DNA of 53,289 nucleotides from Paludibacteraceae bacterium (GTDB lineage Bacteria; Bacteroidota; Bacteroidia; Bacteroidales; Paludibacteraceae), in contig JAFSTB010000034.1 of the NCBI GenBank assembly GCA_017450685.1, positions 1 through 53,289 on the forward strand, read 5' to 3'. The notes under the pieces were generated by a model. It saw nothing but the letters and a program-made list of their open reading frames with translations, made no database searches and was not told where the DNA came from. The translations under genes and the position numbers were made by a program. Position 1 is the stretch's first letter. Each line of letters opens with the position of its first letter. This document shows positions 14,543 through 24,464 of the stretch, piece by piece.

Positions 14543-17500
14543 ATGCCTTTCACACACCTACACGTCCATTCGCATTACAGCATCCTCGACGGGATGTCGA
14601 AAGTAACAGACTTAGTGGATAAATGTCTGCGTACCGGTATGACTGCCATGGCTCTGACCGACCACGGTAACATGTACGGTATCAAAGAGTTGCTCGACTA
14701 TTCGAAGAAACAGAATAAGAAACTCAAGGAGAAAGCCGAGGCAGAGGGTAAAGACTATGTTCCATTCAAGCCCATAGTGGGTTGTGAGGCTTATTGTGCT
14801 CGTCGCGGCAGACACTCGCGAAGCAACGAAGAGACGGTCAATGCCGAAGGCAAACGCTATAACATCGATCGCAGCGGATGGCACCTCATCCTACTCGCCA
14901 AGAACCTGAACGGCTACCGCAACCTATGTCGTATCGTCAGTATGGGTTTTATGGAAGATGCCTACAACTACACACCACGCATCGACAAAGAGTTGCTCGA
15001 ACAATATCACGAGGGCATCATCTGTTGTTCAGCCTGTTTGGGAGGCGAACTGCCACAGAAAGTGCTGCTCGGGCTTAGCCGTGGCGACAAGATAGAGGAC
15101 ATACCCAACGGTGCTTTCAAAGAAGCACAAGAGACCATCGCCTGGTTCAAAAACCTCTTCCAAGACGACTATTACATCGAACTGCAACGCCACCGGACAG
15201 ACAAACCCGGCGGCGACCAACATACCTTCGCCACACAGCAACAAGTGAACCCCGTTCTTGTGGCTCTCGCCGCTCACTTTAACATACCTATCATAGCCAC
15301 CAACGATGCACACTTCGTGGAAGAAGAGCATGCTGAAGCACATGACAGACTCATCTGCCTGAGCACCAATAAGAACTTGGACGACGAGAACAGAATGCAC
15401 TACACCAAACAAGAGTGGCTCAAGACACCCAAAGAGATGGCTGACATCTTCGCCGACCTGCCACAAGCCATCAGCAATACACAACTGATAGCCGACAAAG
15501 TGGAAGTGTATGACATCGACTCCGACCCTATAATGCCCAAGTTCCCCATACCCGAAGAGTTTGGCACAGAACAGACCTACCGCCAACAGTTCACCGAACA
15601 ACAACTCTTCGACGAATTCACACGCAACGAACATGGTGAAGTGGTGCTAAGTGAACAAGAGGCACAAAAGAAAATCAACAAATTAGGCGGATACGAGAGA
15701 CTCTATCGTATTAAGTTGGAAGCCGACTACCTTGCCTACCTCACCCGTAAAGGAGCCATCGAACGCTACGGCGAAGAAAGGGTGAACAATGATGAGGTAC
15801 TCAAAGAGCGCATTCTCTTTGAGTTGCACATAATGAAGACCATGGGCTTCCCCGGCTATTTTCTTATCGTGATGGACTTCATTCGTGCGGCACGCGAAGA
15901 ACTGGATGTGAGCGTAGGTCCGGGGCGCGGCAGTGCTGCCGGCAGCGTGGTGGCTTACTGCTTGCATATAACCGACCTCGACCCGCTCGAATATGACCTG
16001 CTTTTCGAACGTTTTCTCAACCCCGACCGTATATCCCTACCCGATATAGATACCGACTTTGAAGACTCAGGCAGAGGACGGGTGCTGGAATGGGTAAGCC
16101 ATAAATACGGCGAGACACACGTGGCACACATCATCACCTATGGCGCTATGGCTGCCAAATCAGCCATCGACGACGTGAGCCGAGTACAACGCATCCCACT
16201 TAACCAAGCCAAAGCCATCAAAGCACTCATACCCGACAGAGGCTTCCCCGACAACATAAAAGATGAGAAAGGGAACTCACCCAAAGTGAACCTCAAGAAC
16301 TGCTATAAGTATGTGCCCGAACTCAAGCAAATAGTGGAGACAGGCAGTCCGGAAGTGCAGTCGATGCTCAACTACGCCGCACAACTGGAAGGCACCATCC
16401 GGCAAGTAGGCATACACGCCTGCGGTGTGATAATAGGCGCTGACGACCTGAGGAACTTCGTGCCGTTATCGTCAGTGGAAGACAAAGAGTTAGGCAAACG
16501 AGTGTTAGTAACCGAATATGACGGGCACGTGGTGGAGTCGGTAGGACTGATAAAAATGGACTTCCTCGGTCTCAAAACACTCACCATTATACGCGAGTGC
16601 CTCAAGAACGTGAAACACTCGCAAGGCTTAAACATCGACATCGACCATATACCCGTTGATGATCCCGACACCTATCGCCTCTTCCAAGAAGGACGAACAG
16701 TGGCTGTCTTCCAATTTGAGTCCGCCGGTATGCAGAAATATATGAAAGAGTTGAAACCCACAGTGATGGGTGACCTCATCGCCATGAACGCACTCTACCG
16801 ACCCGGACCTATGCAATATATACCGCAGTTCATACGACGCAAACAGGGGCTCGAACCCGTCACCTACGACCTGCCGGTTATGGAACGATACCTCAAAGAT
16901 ACCTACGGCGTTACCGTCTATCAAGAGCAAGTGATGCTTCTGAGCCGACTGATAGCCAACTTCACCCGAGGCGAAAGTGACAAACTAAGAAAAGCCATGG
17001 GTAAGAAACTGAAAGACCAGTTGGCAGAACTCAAAGGTAAGTTCATCGATGGCGGTAAAGCCAACGGACACGACGAAAAGATCCTGCAAAAAATATGGAC
17101 TGACTGGGAAGCCTTCGCCTCCTACGCTTTCAATAAGTCACACGCAGCCTGCTACTCATGGGTGGCGTACCAAACAGCCTATCTCAAAGCACATTACCCC
17201 GCTGAGTTCATGGCTGCCAACCTCACCATATCCAAAGATGATATCAAAGAGGTGACGAAGTTTATGGACGAGTGCAAAGCACTGCATATAGGGGTATTGG
17301 AGCCGGATGTGAACGAGTCGGAACTGAACTTCACCGTCAATAAAGAAGGGAATATACGTTTCGGTTTAGGCGGCATCAAAGGTGTGGGCGAAAGTGCCGT
17401 GGAAGCCATCATCAACGAACGACAAACGAACGGCAAATATAAAGACCTGTACGACTTTCTCGAACGCGTCAACCTGCAAGCCTGCAACCGTAAGACAGTG

Positions 17501-18505
17501 GAAAGTTTGGCACAAGCAGGCGCTTTCGACTGCTTCACCGACATCTACCGCGAACAGATACTCGGCATCAACGAACACGGCGAAAACGTGCTCGACACAC
17601 TGATAAGATACGGCAACACCTTCCAACAAGACAAACAGATGCAACAAAACTCACTGTTCGGCGACCTTAGTATGTCGGTGGACATACAAAAACCTCAACT
17701 GCCGCAAGTGCCGCGTATGTCACCGTTGGAAAGGCTGAACATAGAGAAGAACCTGATAGGTATCTTCCTCTCCGCTCACCCCTTAGACGACTATCGCTTC
17801 GAGGTGGAGAACCTATGCAATATCACCGTTCATGAGTTGCAACAGTTCGATGCATGGCGTACCCCTGAAAACAGACAAAACAGCACAACCGACAATAATG
17901 AACAGTCAGACACACAAGAGACTATTGACCCTACCACGTGGATAACACAGCACGAAAACACTCCTATCCGCTTCGGAGGCATAGTGGTGGCAGCAGAAGA
18001 AGCAGTATCACAAAAAGGTAACCCCTACGGCAGATATACCATAGAAGACTATACGGGTACCTACAAGATGACTCTGTTCGGCGACGCATACAAACAGCAC
18101 GCACCTATGCTCAAACCCAATACCTACGTCTATATAATAGCCACCATACAACAACGAGGTGCCGGACGTAACTATTTCCGACCCAAACCTGCCAAAGAAG
18201 CCGAATATGAACTGCAAGTGCAACAGATAGAACTACTGCAAGACGCTCAGAATAAATACCTTAGCAGTCTTACTCTACACCTTGCCGCCGAACAGATAAC
18301 GCAAGCCACAGTGGCTATACTGACCGAACAGTGCAACCTCAACGCAGGAGACAAACAGCTGCTGATATGTCTATGGGATCAGAAAACGAATTCACACATC
18401 AACCTATCCTCACAAAAAGGCATACACATGACAACGGCTTTCTATCAAACACTGCAAGAGATGCAAAACGAAGGCACACTGATAAAAATGACCGCAAGGA
18501 TTTAA
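14543..18505 (+). CDS. dnaE: DNA polymerase III alpha subunit
   Basis: A 1320-residue replicative polymerase. An N-terminal PHP domain (FTHLHVHSHYSILDG, TDHGNMYG) is followed by the type C polymerase core: GPGRGSAAGSVVAYCL (~457-472), the catalytic LPDIDTDFEDSGR (~498-510), HACGVIIG and a third acidic motif region near VAVFQFES. Then come the fingers, a helix-hairpin-helix region (GLGGIKGVGE, ~940) and a C-terminal OB fold (IRFGGIVVAAEE ... KMTLFGD). The length is at the long end for DnaE, with a C-terminal tail of ~100 residues. Its stop codon TAA lies in the loop of a terminator hairpin (18487-18520). Confidence 0.97.
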   Translation: MPFTHLHVHSHYSILDGMSKVTDLVDKCLRTGMTAMALTDHGNMYGIKELLDYSKKQNKKLKEKAEAEGKDYVPFKPIVGCEAYCARRGRHSRSNEETVNAEGKRYNIDRSGWHLILLAKNLNGYRNLCRIVSMGFMEDAYNYTPRIDKELLEQYHEGIICCSACLGGELPQKVLLGLSRGDKIEDIPNGAFKEAQETIAWFKNLFQDDYYIELQRHRTDKPGGDQHTFATQQQVNPVLVALAAHFNIPIIATNDAHFVEEEHAEAHDRLICLSTNKNLDDENRMHYTKQEWLKTPKEMADIFADLPQAISNTQLIADKVEVYDIDSDPIMPKFPIPEEFGTEQTYRQQFTEQQLFDEFTRNEHGEVVLSEQEAQKKINKLGGYERLYRIKLEADYLAYLTRKGAIERYGEERVNNDEVLKERILFELHIMKTMGFPGYFLIVMDFIRAAREELDVSVGPGRGSAAGSVVAYCLHITDLDPLEYDLLFERFLNPDRISLPDIDTDFEDSGRGRVLEWVSHKYGETHVAHIITYGAMAAKSAIDDVSRVQRIPLNQAKAIKALIPDRGFPDNIKDEKGNSPKVNLKNCYKYVPELKQIVETGSPEVQSMLNYAAQLEGTIRQVGIHACGVIIGADDLRNFVPLSSVEDKELGKRVLVTEYDGHVVESVGLIKMDFLGLKTLTIIRECLKNVKHSQGLNIDIDHIPVDDPDTYRLFQEGRTVAVFQFESAGMQKYMKELKPTVMGDLIAMNALYRPGPMQYIPQFIRRKQGLEPVTYDLPVMERYLKDTYGVTVYQEQVMLLSRLIANFTRGESDKLRKAMGKKLKDQLAELKGKFIDGGKANGHDEKILQKIWTDWEAFASYAFNKSHAACYSWVAYQTAYLKAHYPAEFMAANLTISKDDIKEVTKFMDECKALHIGVLEPDVNESELNFTVNKEGNIRFGLGGIKGVGESAVEAIINERQTNGKYKDLYDFLERVNLQACNRKTVESLAQAGAFDCFTDIYREQILGINEHGENVLDTLIRYGNTFQQDKQMQQNSLFGDLSMSVDIQKPQLPQVPRMSPLERLNIEKNLIGIFLSAHPLDDYRFEVENLCNITVHELQQFDAWRTPENRQNSTTDNNEQSDTQETIDPTTWITQHENTPIRFGGIVVAAEEAVSQKGNPYGRYTIEDYTGTYKMTLFGDAYKQHAPMLKPNTYVYIIATIQQRGAGRNYFRPKPAKEAEYELQVQQIELLQDAQNKYLSSLTLHLAAEQITQATVAILTEQCNLNAGDKQLLICLWDQKTNSHINLSSQKGIHMTTAFYQTLQEMQNEGTLIKMTARI

Positions 18506-18520
18506 TATCCTGCGGTCATT
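18487..18520. terminator. Convergent terminator for psuG/dnaE
   Basis: AATGACCGCAAGGA (18487-18500) pairs with TCCTGCGGTCATT (18508-18520) with one bulged base; the loop includes the dnaE stop codon. On the minus strand a TTTTTATC run follows, making a good intrinsic terminator for psuG. On the plus strand the T-run is absent. Confidence 0.75.
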
Positions 18521-18541
18521 AAACCCAAAGAAGGTTCAGAC

Positions 18542-19450
18542 CTACAATAAACAAGCGATATGAGCGGCGAGCAATGCGTTGTTCTTCACTAAACGTATGT
18601 TCGTTGCCAACGACTGACCGGAAGTCAATTCAGTAATCTTGGCAAGCAAAAAGGGCGTTATCTGTTTGCCGTGTATGCCATGCTCCTCTGCCTCACACAA
18701 CGCTTTCTCAATAGCACCGTTGATGACAGCATCGTCCATAGCATACTCTTCAGGTACGGGATTAGTAACCAACATACCGGTTGACAATCCCATCCTACGC
18801 TGACACACAAAAGCAGAGGCTATGTCTTGCGCACTATCCAAACGATAATCGACCCGACAAGACGAACGGCGAGTATAGAAAGCAGGCAGCACATCGGTCT
18901 GATAACCAATGACAGGCACACCTTTCGTCTCTAAATACTCCATCGTCAAAGGCAAGTCGAGTATGGCTTTCGGACCGGCACAAACGACCATCACAGGTGT
19001 CTGCGACAACTCCTCCAAATCAGCCGATATATCCATTGTCGTTTCAGCCCCGCGATGCACACCGCCTATGCCACCAGTGGCGAACACACTAATACCTGCC
19101 ATCGACGCTATCATCATAGTAGTAGCCACTGTGGTAGCACCATCCATACCTTGCGAGACAACAACAGGCAAATCGCGACGCGAACATTTGACGACACGCT
19201 GACCCTGACGACCTAAATAGTCGATCTGCTCACTACTGCAACCAACGGTCAACCTTCCGCCAAGAATAGCAATAGTGGCAGGCACGGCACCACCGTCACG
19301 TACCACCTGCTCCACCTCTAATGCCGTGGACACATTCTGCGGATAAGGCATACCATGAGAGATAATAGTGGACTCAAGCGCCACTACAGGCCGACCCGTA
19401 CGCAAAGCACAAGACACCTCGTCGGATATACATAGATAGTTGTTAGACAT
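18542..19450 (-). CDS. psuG: Pseudouridine-5'-phosphate glycosidase
   Basis: A 302-residue protein. PsuG reversibly splits pseudouridine 5'-phosphate into ribose 5-phosphate and uracil, in cytoplasmic pseudouridine salvage. The family signature is clear: VALESTIISHGMPYPQN (~24-40), TVGCSSEQIDYLG, FATGGIGGVHRGAE (~124-137), CAGPKAILDLPLTMEYLET (with the conserved Lys that binds the sugar) and GMLVTNPVPEEYA. No psuK kinase gene is adjacent. The gap to polA (19451-19531) is an A/T-rich leader with repeated GAGAGTTTA-type words. Confidence 0.94.
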   Translation of the reverse strand: MSNNYLCISDEVSCALRTGRPVVALESTIISHGMPYPQNVSTALEVEQVVRDGGAVPATIAILGGRLTVGCSSEQIDYLGRQGQRVVKCSRRDLPVVVSQGMDGATTVATTMMIASMAGISVFATGGIGGVHRGAETTMDISADLEELSQTPVMVVCAGPKAILDLPLTMEYLETKGVPVIGYQTDVLPAFYTRRSSCRVDYRLDSAQDIASAFVCQRRMGLSTGMLVTNPVPEEYAMDDAVINGAIEKALCEAEEHGIHGKQITPFLLAKITELTSGQSLATNIRLVKNNALLAAHIACLL

Positions 19451-19531
19451 AGAGTTGAGAGTTTATTGTTTAGAGAAGTTGGAGAGTTTAGAGTTTTATA
19501 GTTTTATAGCTGAGAGTTAAGGGTTAATCTT

Positions 19532-21868
19532 TTAGTGTGCTTCGAGCCAGTTGTCGCCCACCCCGCAATCAACAATCAAAGGTACACTCAAATGCACAAC
19601 ATTCTGCATCTGTTCCACCACAATGGTCTTCACTTGCTCGACGTATGACAACGGAACGTTGAAATTCAGTTCGTCATGCACCTGCATTATCATCTGTATG
19701 CGAGGGTCACCTAACGCCTTCAACTCCCTGTGAATAGCCACCATAGCCATCTTTATTATATCAGCAGCCGTTCCTTGCACCGGAGCATTGACGGCATTGC
19801 GCTCCGCAAACGCACGAACAACGGCGTTCTTGCTCAATATGTCAGGCAGATAACGCTTCCTGCCGAACAGCGTCTCCACATACCCCTGCTCACGAGCCGA
19901 CTGCTTCTGGCGCTCTATATAGGCTCTGATACCGGGGAAAGCCGCAAAATAGTCGTCTATCAACGCCTTAGCCTCAGCACGCGAACAACCTAACTGCTCC
20001 GACAAACCAAAAGACGAGATACCATAGATGATACCGAAATTGGCGGTCTTGGCACGACGACGCTCTTCCTTTGTCACTGACTCGATAGGCTTATGGAAGA
20101 TCTTGGCTGCCGTGGCTGCATGGACATCCTGACCCGACAGAAACGCCTCCGTTATATGTTCATCGCCTGACAGATGAGCCATCAGACGCAACTCTATTTG
20201 CGAATAGTCGGCACTGAGGAACTTGCAACCCTCATCCGCTATAACGGCACGACGCAACAACTGACCACGCTCCGTACGAACAGGCAAGTTCTGCAAATTG
20301 GGATTAGACGATGACAAACGACCGGTCGCCGTTATAGTCTGATTATAATGAGTGTGTATCTTTCCCGTCTGAGGATTGATATAAGACGGTAAAGCCGACA
20401 CATAAGTGCTGATGAGTTTTTTCAGTTCGCGCTGCTCAAGAATCTTCTCTATAACAGGATGTTTGCTCTTAAGAGCCACCAACACTTCCTCCGAAGTGGA
20501 GAACTTGCCTGTCTTGCCACGCTTGGCCTTAGGGTCAAGACGCAACTGCTCAAACAGCACCTCTCCCACCTGCGACGGTGAATTGACATTGAAGGAATGA
20601 CCCACCAACGTATATATATCATTTTCTATGCCTTCCAACTCACCGCTCAAACTCTTTTCCGCCTCGCGAAGCAGGTTGACATCAAAACGCACACCGGCAG
20701 CCTCCATATCACGCAACACATCCACCAAAGGCAGCTCCACATCCTCATACAGACTCCATAACGCCGAATCGGCTTTTAATGCCGACCAATCAGGCTCTAC
20801 ATAAGGATTGAAGGCACGCTCCGGATTTAACAAATAGGCACATAAACGGTTCTCTATGGTATCATAACTCTTAGCATCGGTAGAAGCAGACGAAGAGAAC
20901 GACTCTTCGCCAAACATATCAATCATACCACTCGCCGCTGTTGCCTTTTTTGTTCTATCAGCTGACTCACCAACCGACTTACCCGCCACCGAAGATGCAT
21001 CCTTCTGCTGTGACTTCTTCAACAATGAATTGAACTCCAACTCTTTATATAGAGTCTCCAATGCTTGCCAATCCCACTCGCCTGCATAGCGATAGTCGCT
21101 CCTTTTCCACTCAACAGGCACATCTAAACGGATGGTGGCTAAGAAATAAGAAAAGCGTATATCTTCTTTCCCGCTCTCCACTTTCTTTTGCAACGCACCC
21201 TTCAACTCATCGGTATGTTCCAAGAGGTTTGCCACCGACCCGAACTGCTCTATCAGTTGCACAGCCGTCTTCTCACCTACACCCTTACAGCCCGGAATAT
21301 TATCCGAAGCATCACCCATCAATGCCAATAAGTCAATCATCTGCTTAGGCTCTTTCAGTCCGTATTTGTCGCACACCTCTTTCTCTCCCATCTGCTCAAA
21401 ACCACCGCTATGACGAGGGCGATACTGATAGATATGCCCACCCACCAACTGACCATAGTCCTTATCCGGTGTTGCCATCAAGACCTCCAACCCGTCCTTG
21501 GCTGCCTGATGAGAAAGAGTGCCAATAACATCATCAGCCTCAAAACCACTCACTTCCACTGCCGGTATATGCATAGCACCTAAGATCTGCTTAATGATAG
21601 GCACAGCACGATGGATATCCTCTGGTGCCGCCTGACGCTGAGCCTTATAAGCAGGGTATGCTTCATGACGAAAAGTCTTACCCTTAGGATCAAAAGCCAC
21701 ACCTACATAAGCAGGTTGAACACGCCTAAGAAGATCATCCAAAGTGACAACAAAACCAAAAACGGCACTTGTATTCTCACCTTTGGAGTTGGTGCGAGGA
21801 TGAGATATAAAAGCATAATACGCCCTATAGATAAGGGCGTAGGCATCAATGAGTAATAAGCGTTCCAT
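19532..21868 (-). CDS. polA: DNA polymerase I lacking the 3'-5' exonuclease domain
   Basis: A 778-residue PolA, ~150 shorter than the usual ~930. Residues 1-~285 are the 5'-3' nuclease (LLIDAYALIYRAYYAF, FEADDVIGTL, LMGDASDNIPGCKGVGEKTA). A low-complexity Ser/Lys/Ala linker follows (~286-335). Then LCAYLLNPERAFNP leads straight into the polymerase region (ELPLVDVLRDME...). The polymerase motifs are intact: DYSQIELR, RRRAKTANFGIIYG and VHDELNF. None of the three exonuclease motifs is present, so the enzyme should nick-translate without proofreading. The frame is unbroken. It ends 9 bp before ung in transcription order. Confidence 0.95.
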   Translation of the reverse strand: MERLLLIDAYALIYRAYYAFISHPRTNSKGENTSAVFGFVVTLDDLLRRVQPAYVGVAFDPKGKTFRHEAYPAYKAQRQAAPEDIHRAVPIIKQILGAMHIPAVEVSGFEADDVIGTLSHQAAKDGLEVLMATPDKDYGQLVGGHIYQYRPRHSGGFEQMGEKEVCDKYGLKEPKQMIDLLALMGDASDNIPGCKGVGEKTAVQLIEQFGSVANLLEHTDELKGALQKKVESGKEDIRFSYFLATIRLDVPVEWKRSDYRYAGEWDWQALETLYKELEFNSLLKKSQQKDASSVAGKSVGESADRTKKATAASGMIDMFGEESFSSSASTDAKSYDTIENRLCAYLLNPERAFNPYVEPDWSALKADSALWSLYEDVELPLVDVLRDMEAAGVRFDVNLLREAEKSLSGELEGIENDIYTLVGHSFNVNSPSQVGEVLFEQLRLDPKAKRGKTGKFSTSEEVLVALKSKHPVIEKILEQRELKKLISTYVSALPSYINPQTGKIHTHYNQTITATGRLSSSNPNLQNLPVRTERGQLLRRAVIADEGCKFLSADYSQIELRLMAHLSGDEHITEAFLSGQDVHAATAAKIFHKPIESVTKEERRRAKTANFGIIYGISSFGLSEQLGCSRAEAKALIDDYFAAFPGIRAYIERQKQSAREQGYVETLFGRKRYLPDILSKNAVVRAFAERNAVNAPVQGTAADIIKMAMVAIHRELKALGDPRIQMIMQVHDELNFNVPLSYVEQVKTIVVEQMQNVVHLSVPLIVDCGVGDNWLEAH

Positions 21869-21877
21869 AAATAATTT

Positions 21878-22540
21878 CTACCATTGAATGGGTTCAAGTC
21901 CGTGTTGCTGCAGATAACGATTGGCTTGAGAGAAATGACCGCAACCGATAAAGCCTCTATAAGCACTGAGCGGACTGGGATGAGGTGCCTCCAAAACGAG
22001 GTTCTGACGACGATTGATGAAAGCACCTTTCTTGCGAGCATAACTGCCCCACAACATATAGACGATATTCTTACGACGGTTGTTGAGCGCATAGATGGCA
22101 GCATCGGTCAACTCTTCCCAACCGCGGTTCTGATGCGAGAGAGGTTGGTGTGCACGAACAGTCAAGGTGGAGTTCAAAAGCAACACACCCTGCGTCGCCC
22201 AACGCTGCAAATCGCCGGAAAGAGGAATAGCAATACCTAAATCGCGATGCAACTCCTGATAGATATTCTGCAAAGAGGGGGGCAACGCCACTCCCTCATT
22301 AACCGAAAAACAGAGACCGTTGGCTTGACCTACATCATGATAAGGGTCCTGACCCAAGATAACCACTTTCACCTTATCAAAAGCACAAGCATCAAAAGCA
22401 CGAAAGATGTATTTTGCAGGCGGAAAACACTGTTGGCTGCTGTACTCCTCACGCACAAAAGAGGTGAGGAACTCGAAATAAGGCTTGTCGAACTCTTCCT
22501 GCAAGACCTCTTTCCAACTATGCTCTATACGCACATCCAT
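21878..22540 (-). CDS. ung: Uracil-DNA glycosylase
   Basis: A 220-residue family-1 uracil-DNA glycosylase that removes uracil from DNA. The water-activating motif VVILGQDPYHDVGQANGL (~58-75) and the minor-groove loop HPSPLSAYRGF (~185-195) are intact, as is the LLLNSTLTV strand. It lies between queA and polA, all on the minus strand; excision followed by PolA repair synthesis gives the pair an obvious functional link. Confidence 0.96.
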   Translation of the reverse strand: MDVRIEHSWKEVLQEEFDKPYFEFLTSFVREEYSSQQCFPPAKYIFRAFDACAFDKVKVVILGQDPYHDVGQANGLCFSVNEGVALPPSLQNIYQELHRDLGIAIPLSGDLQRWATQGVLLLNSTLTVRAHQPLSHQNRGWEELTDAAIYALNNRRKNIVYMLWGSYARKKGAFINRRQNLVLEAPHPSPLSAYRGFIGCGHFSQANRYLQQHGLEPIQW

Positions 22541-22565
22541 CTGCTACAACAAAGGCAAAGAGCCG

Positions 22566-23693
22566 CTAATCGATAATCAACATCGAGTCGCCGTAGTCGC
22601 CAAAACGATAACCTTTCTCCACTGCCACTTCATAAGTCTGCATCACCTTCTCATAACCGCCAAAAGCAGCCACCATCAGCAGTTGAGTGGACTGACTGAG
22701 ATAGAGATTGACAAAGAAAGCGTTTGCCACAGCGAACGGATAAGGAGGATAGATGAACTTATTGGTCCAGCCGTCAAACACCTTCAGTTTGCCACCCATA
22801 CCTGCCACATGCTCAAGTGCACGCATCACCTCTGTGCCTACAGCACATACACGCTTCTCACCGGCATGTGCACGAGCAACAGCATCTACCAACTGCTGGG
22901 ATATATGTATCTCCTCAGCATCAATCTTATGCTTCGACAAATCCTCCACCTCCACAGGCTTGAAGTTACCTAACGACATGTGAGAGGTAAGGAACTGCTG
23001 CTCTATACCTGCTATCTCCATCCGTTTCAACAACTGCTTGGAGAAATGCAGACTGGCTGCAGGGGCTGCCACGGCTCCAATCTCAGTGGCAAAAATCGAC
23101 TGATAACGCTCCACGTCCATCTCTTCCACAGGATAATCAGGGAATAGTTTATCATATTGAGCCTGCACCTCTGCCGACATAGGACGATGGATGTACTTAG
23201 GCAGCGGCGTATGACCATGCTCATACAAACGCTCAACGAACTCAGAGTTGTCGTAGTCGGTCAAAAAACGAAGAGTACGACCACGAGAAGTGGTGTTGTC
23301 AATCACCTCGCCGACAATGGTATTCTCCTCGTCAAGGAATAACTTATTACCGATACGAATCTTACGAGCAGGATCAACCAACACATCCCAATAACGCATT
23401 TCGTGGTTAAGTTCGCGCAATAAGAACACCTCTATATTGGCAAGAGTCTTCTCCTTCAAAGCATACATACGAGCCGGAAAAACACGCGTGTTGTTAAACA
23501 CAAACAAATCGCCGTCACCGAAATAAGCAGGCAAATCACGAACATACTTATGCTCAATCTTACCTGTGGTACGGTGCAACACTAACATACGCGAATCCTC
23601 GCGATAAGGTGTGGGGAACTGAGCCAACTGCTCCTCCGGCAAACGAAAACGGAACTGACTCAGTTTCATCGCATTATGGTTATTCAGATTCAT
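22566..23693 (-). CDS. queA: S-adenosylmethionine:tRNA ribosyltransferase-isomerase
   Basis: QueA transfers and isomerises the ribosyl part of SAM onto preQ1 at tRNA position 34, giving epoxyqueuosine. Motifs: MKLSQFRFRLPEEQLAQFP, LFVFNNTRVFPAR, PLPKYIHR, YQSIFATEIGAVAAPAASLHF and the C-terminal FGDYGDSMLI. I take the ATG at 23693 (MNLNNHNAM..., 375 residues), which has an AAAGAAAGG sequence 8 nt upstream. A TTG-led frame reaches 23741 and overlaps the truB stop; an ATG at 23669 is also possible. Confidence 0.95.
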   Translation of the reverse strand: MNLNNHNAMKLSQFRFRLPEEQLAQFPTPYREDSRMLVLHRTTGKIEHKYVRDLPAYFGDGDLFVFNNTRVFPARMYALKEKTLANIEVFLLRELNHEMRYWDVLVDPARKIRIGNKLFLDEENTIVGEVIDNTTSRGRTLRFLTDYDNSEFVERLYEHGHTPLPKYIHRPMSAEVQAQYDKLFPDYPVEEMDVERYQSIFATEIGAVAAPAASLHFSKQLLKRMEIAGIEQQFLTSHMSLGNFKPVEVEDLSKHKIDAEEIHISQQLVDAVARAHAGEKRVCAVGTEVMRALEHVAGMGGKLKVFDGWTNKFIYPPYPFAVANAFFVNLYLSQSTQLLMVAAFGGYEKVMQTYEVAVEKGYRFGDYGDSMLIID

Positions 23694-23737
23694 ATCTTTA
23701 GCCTTTCTTTTTATTATTTCTTTTTCATTAGGGATTT

Positions 23738-24451
23738 TCAATCTCCCTTCTTTACACTCAACTCCTCACTATCCAACATCTTCTCAAACTGCTCGATGCT
23801 CAATGCCTCTTCCAACTTTCTATCCCCCACCCTTGTGCGGCGTAACGCAATCAGATGTGCACCACTATTGAGACGCTGACCTATATCGCGTGCCAATGCG
23901 CGGATATAAGTACCTTTAGAGCATACAATACGTAGGGTGAGTTGCATCGTAGCCTGGTCAAAACGGATAATCTCTATCTCGTCGATAACCAACAACTTTG
24001 GTTTCAACTCCACTTCTTCGCCCTTACGTGCTAACTTATATGCACGCTTGCCATCCACCTTCACCGCTGAGAACATAGGAGGCACTTGCCACTGCTCACC
24101 CTGAAAAGAGGGAATGACCTGTTCCACCAACTCTGGCGTTATATGTTCCACCGGATAAGTGGCATCAACAGGCTTCTCCAAGTCAAAACTCGGTGTCGTG
24201 GCTCCCAACTGAAGCGTTGCCACATACTCTTTCGTATGGTTCTGCAACTCGTCTATCAGTTTGGTCTTCCTGCCGGTACATACAACCACCACGCCTGTTG
24301 CCAAAGGATCCAGTGTACCGGTATGACCCACCTTCAGTTTCTTCACACCCAACCTGCGGCACAACAACCAACGCACCTTGCCTACCACATCGAAACTGGT
24401 CCAACCATAGGGCTTGTCGAATGTCAATATCTCTCCTTCAATAAAATCCAT
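23738..24451 (-). CDS. truB: tRNA pseudouridine-55 synthase
   Basis: A 237-residue TruB that makes pseudouridine 55 in the tRNA T-loop. The catalytic Asp lies in KVGHTGTLDPLATGVVVVC (~41-59); the start LTFDKPYGWTSFDVV, the KVDGKRAYKLARKGEE segment and the KGTYIRALARDIG motif are standard. No separate C-terminal PUA extension is visible, and the length is near the short end of the family. It follows uppP by 13 bp and precedes queA in the order usual for Bacteroidota. Confidence 0.96.
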   Translation of the reverse strand: MDFIEGEILTFDKPYGWTSFDVVGKVRWLLCRRLGVKKLKVGHTGTLDPLATGVVVVCTGRKTKLIDELQNHTKEYVATLQLGATTPSFDLEKPVDATYPVEHITPELVEQVIPSFQGEQWQVPPMFSAVKVDGKRAYKLARKGEEVELKPKLLVIDEIEIIRFDQATMQLTLRIVCSKGTYIRALARDIGQRLNSGAHLIALRRTRVGDRKLEEALSIEQFEKMLDSEELSVKKGD

Positions 24452-24464
24452 CCTCTAACTACTG

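Noticed and set aside
15029..15634. 201-residue minus-strand frame with hydrophobic stretches
   Set aside because: Antisense to dnaE; the apparent helices come from the opposite-strand reading of its codons.
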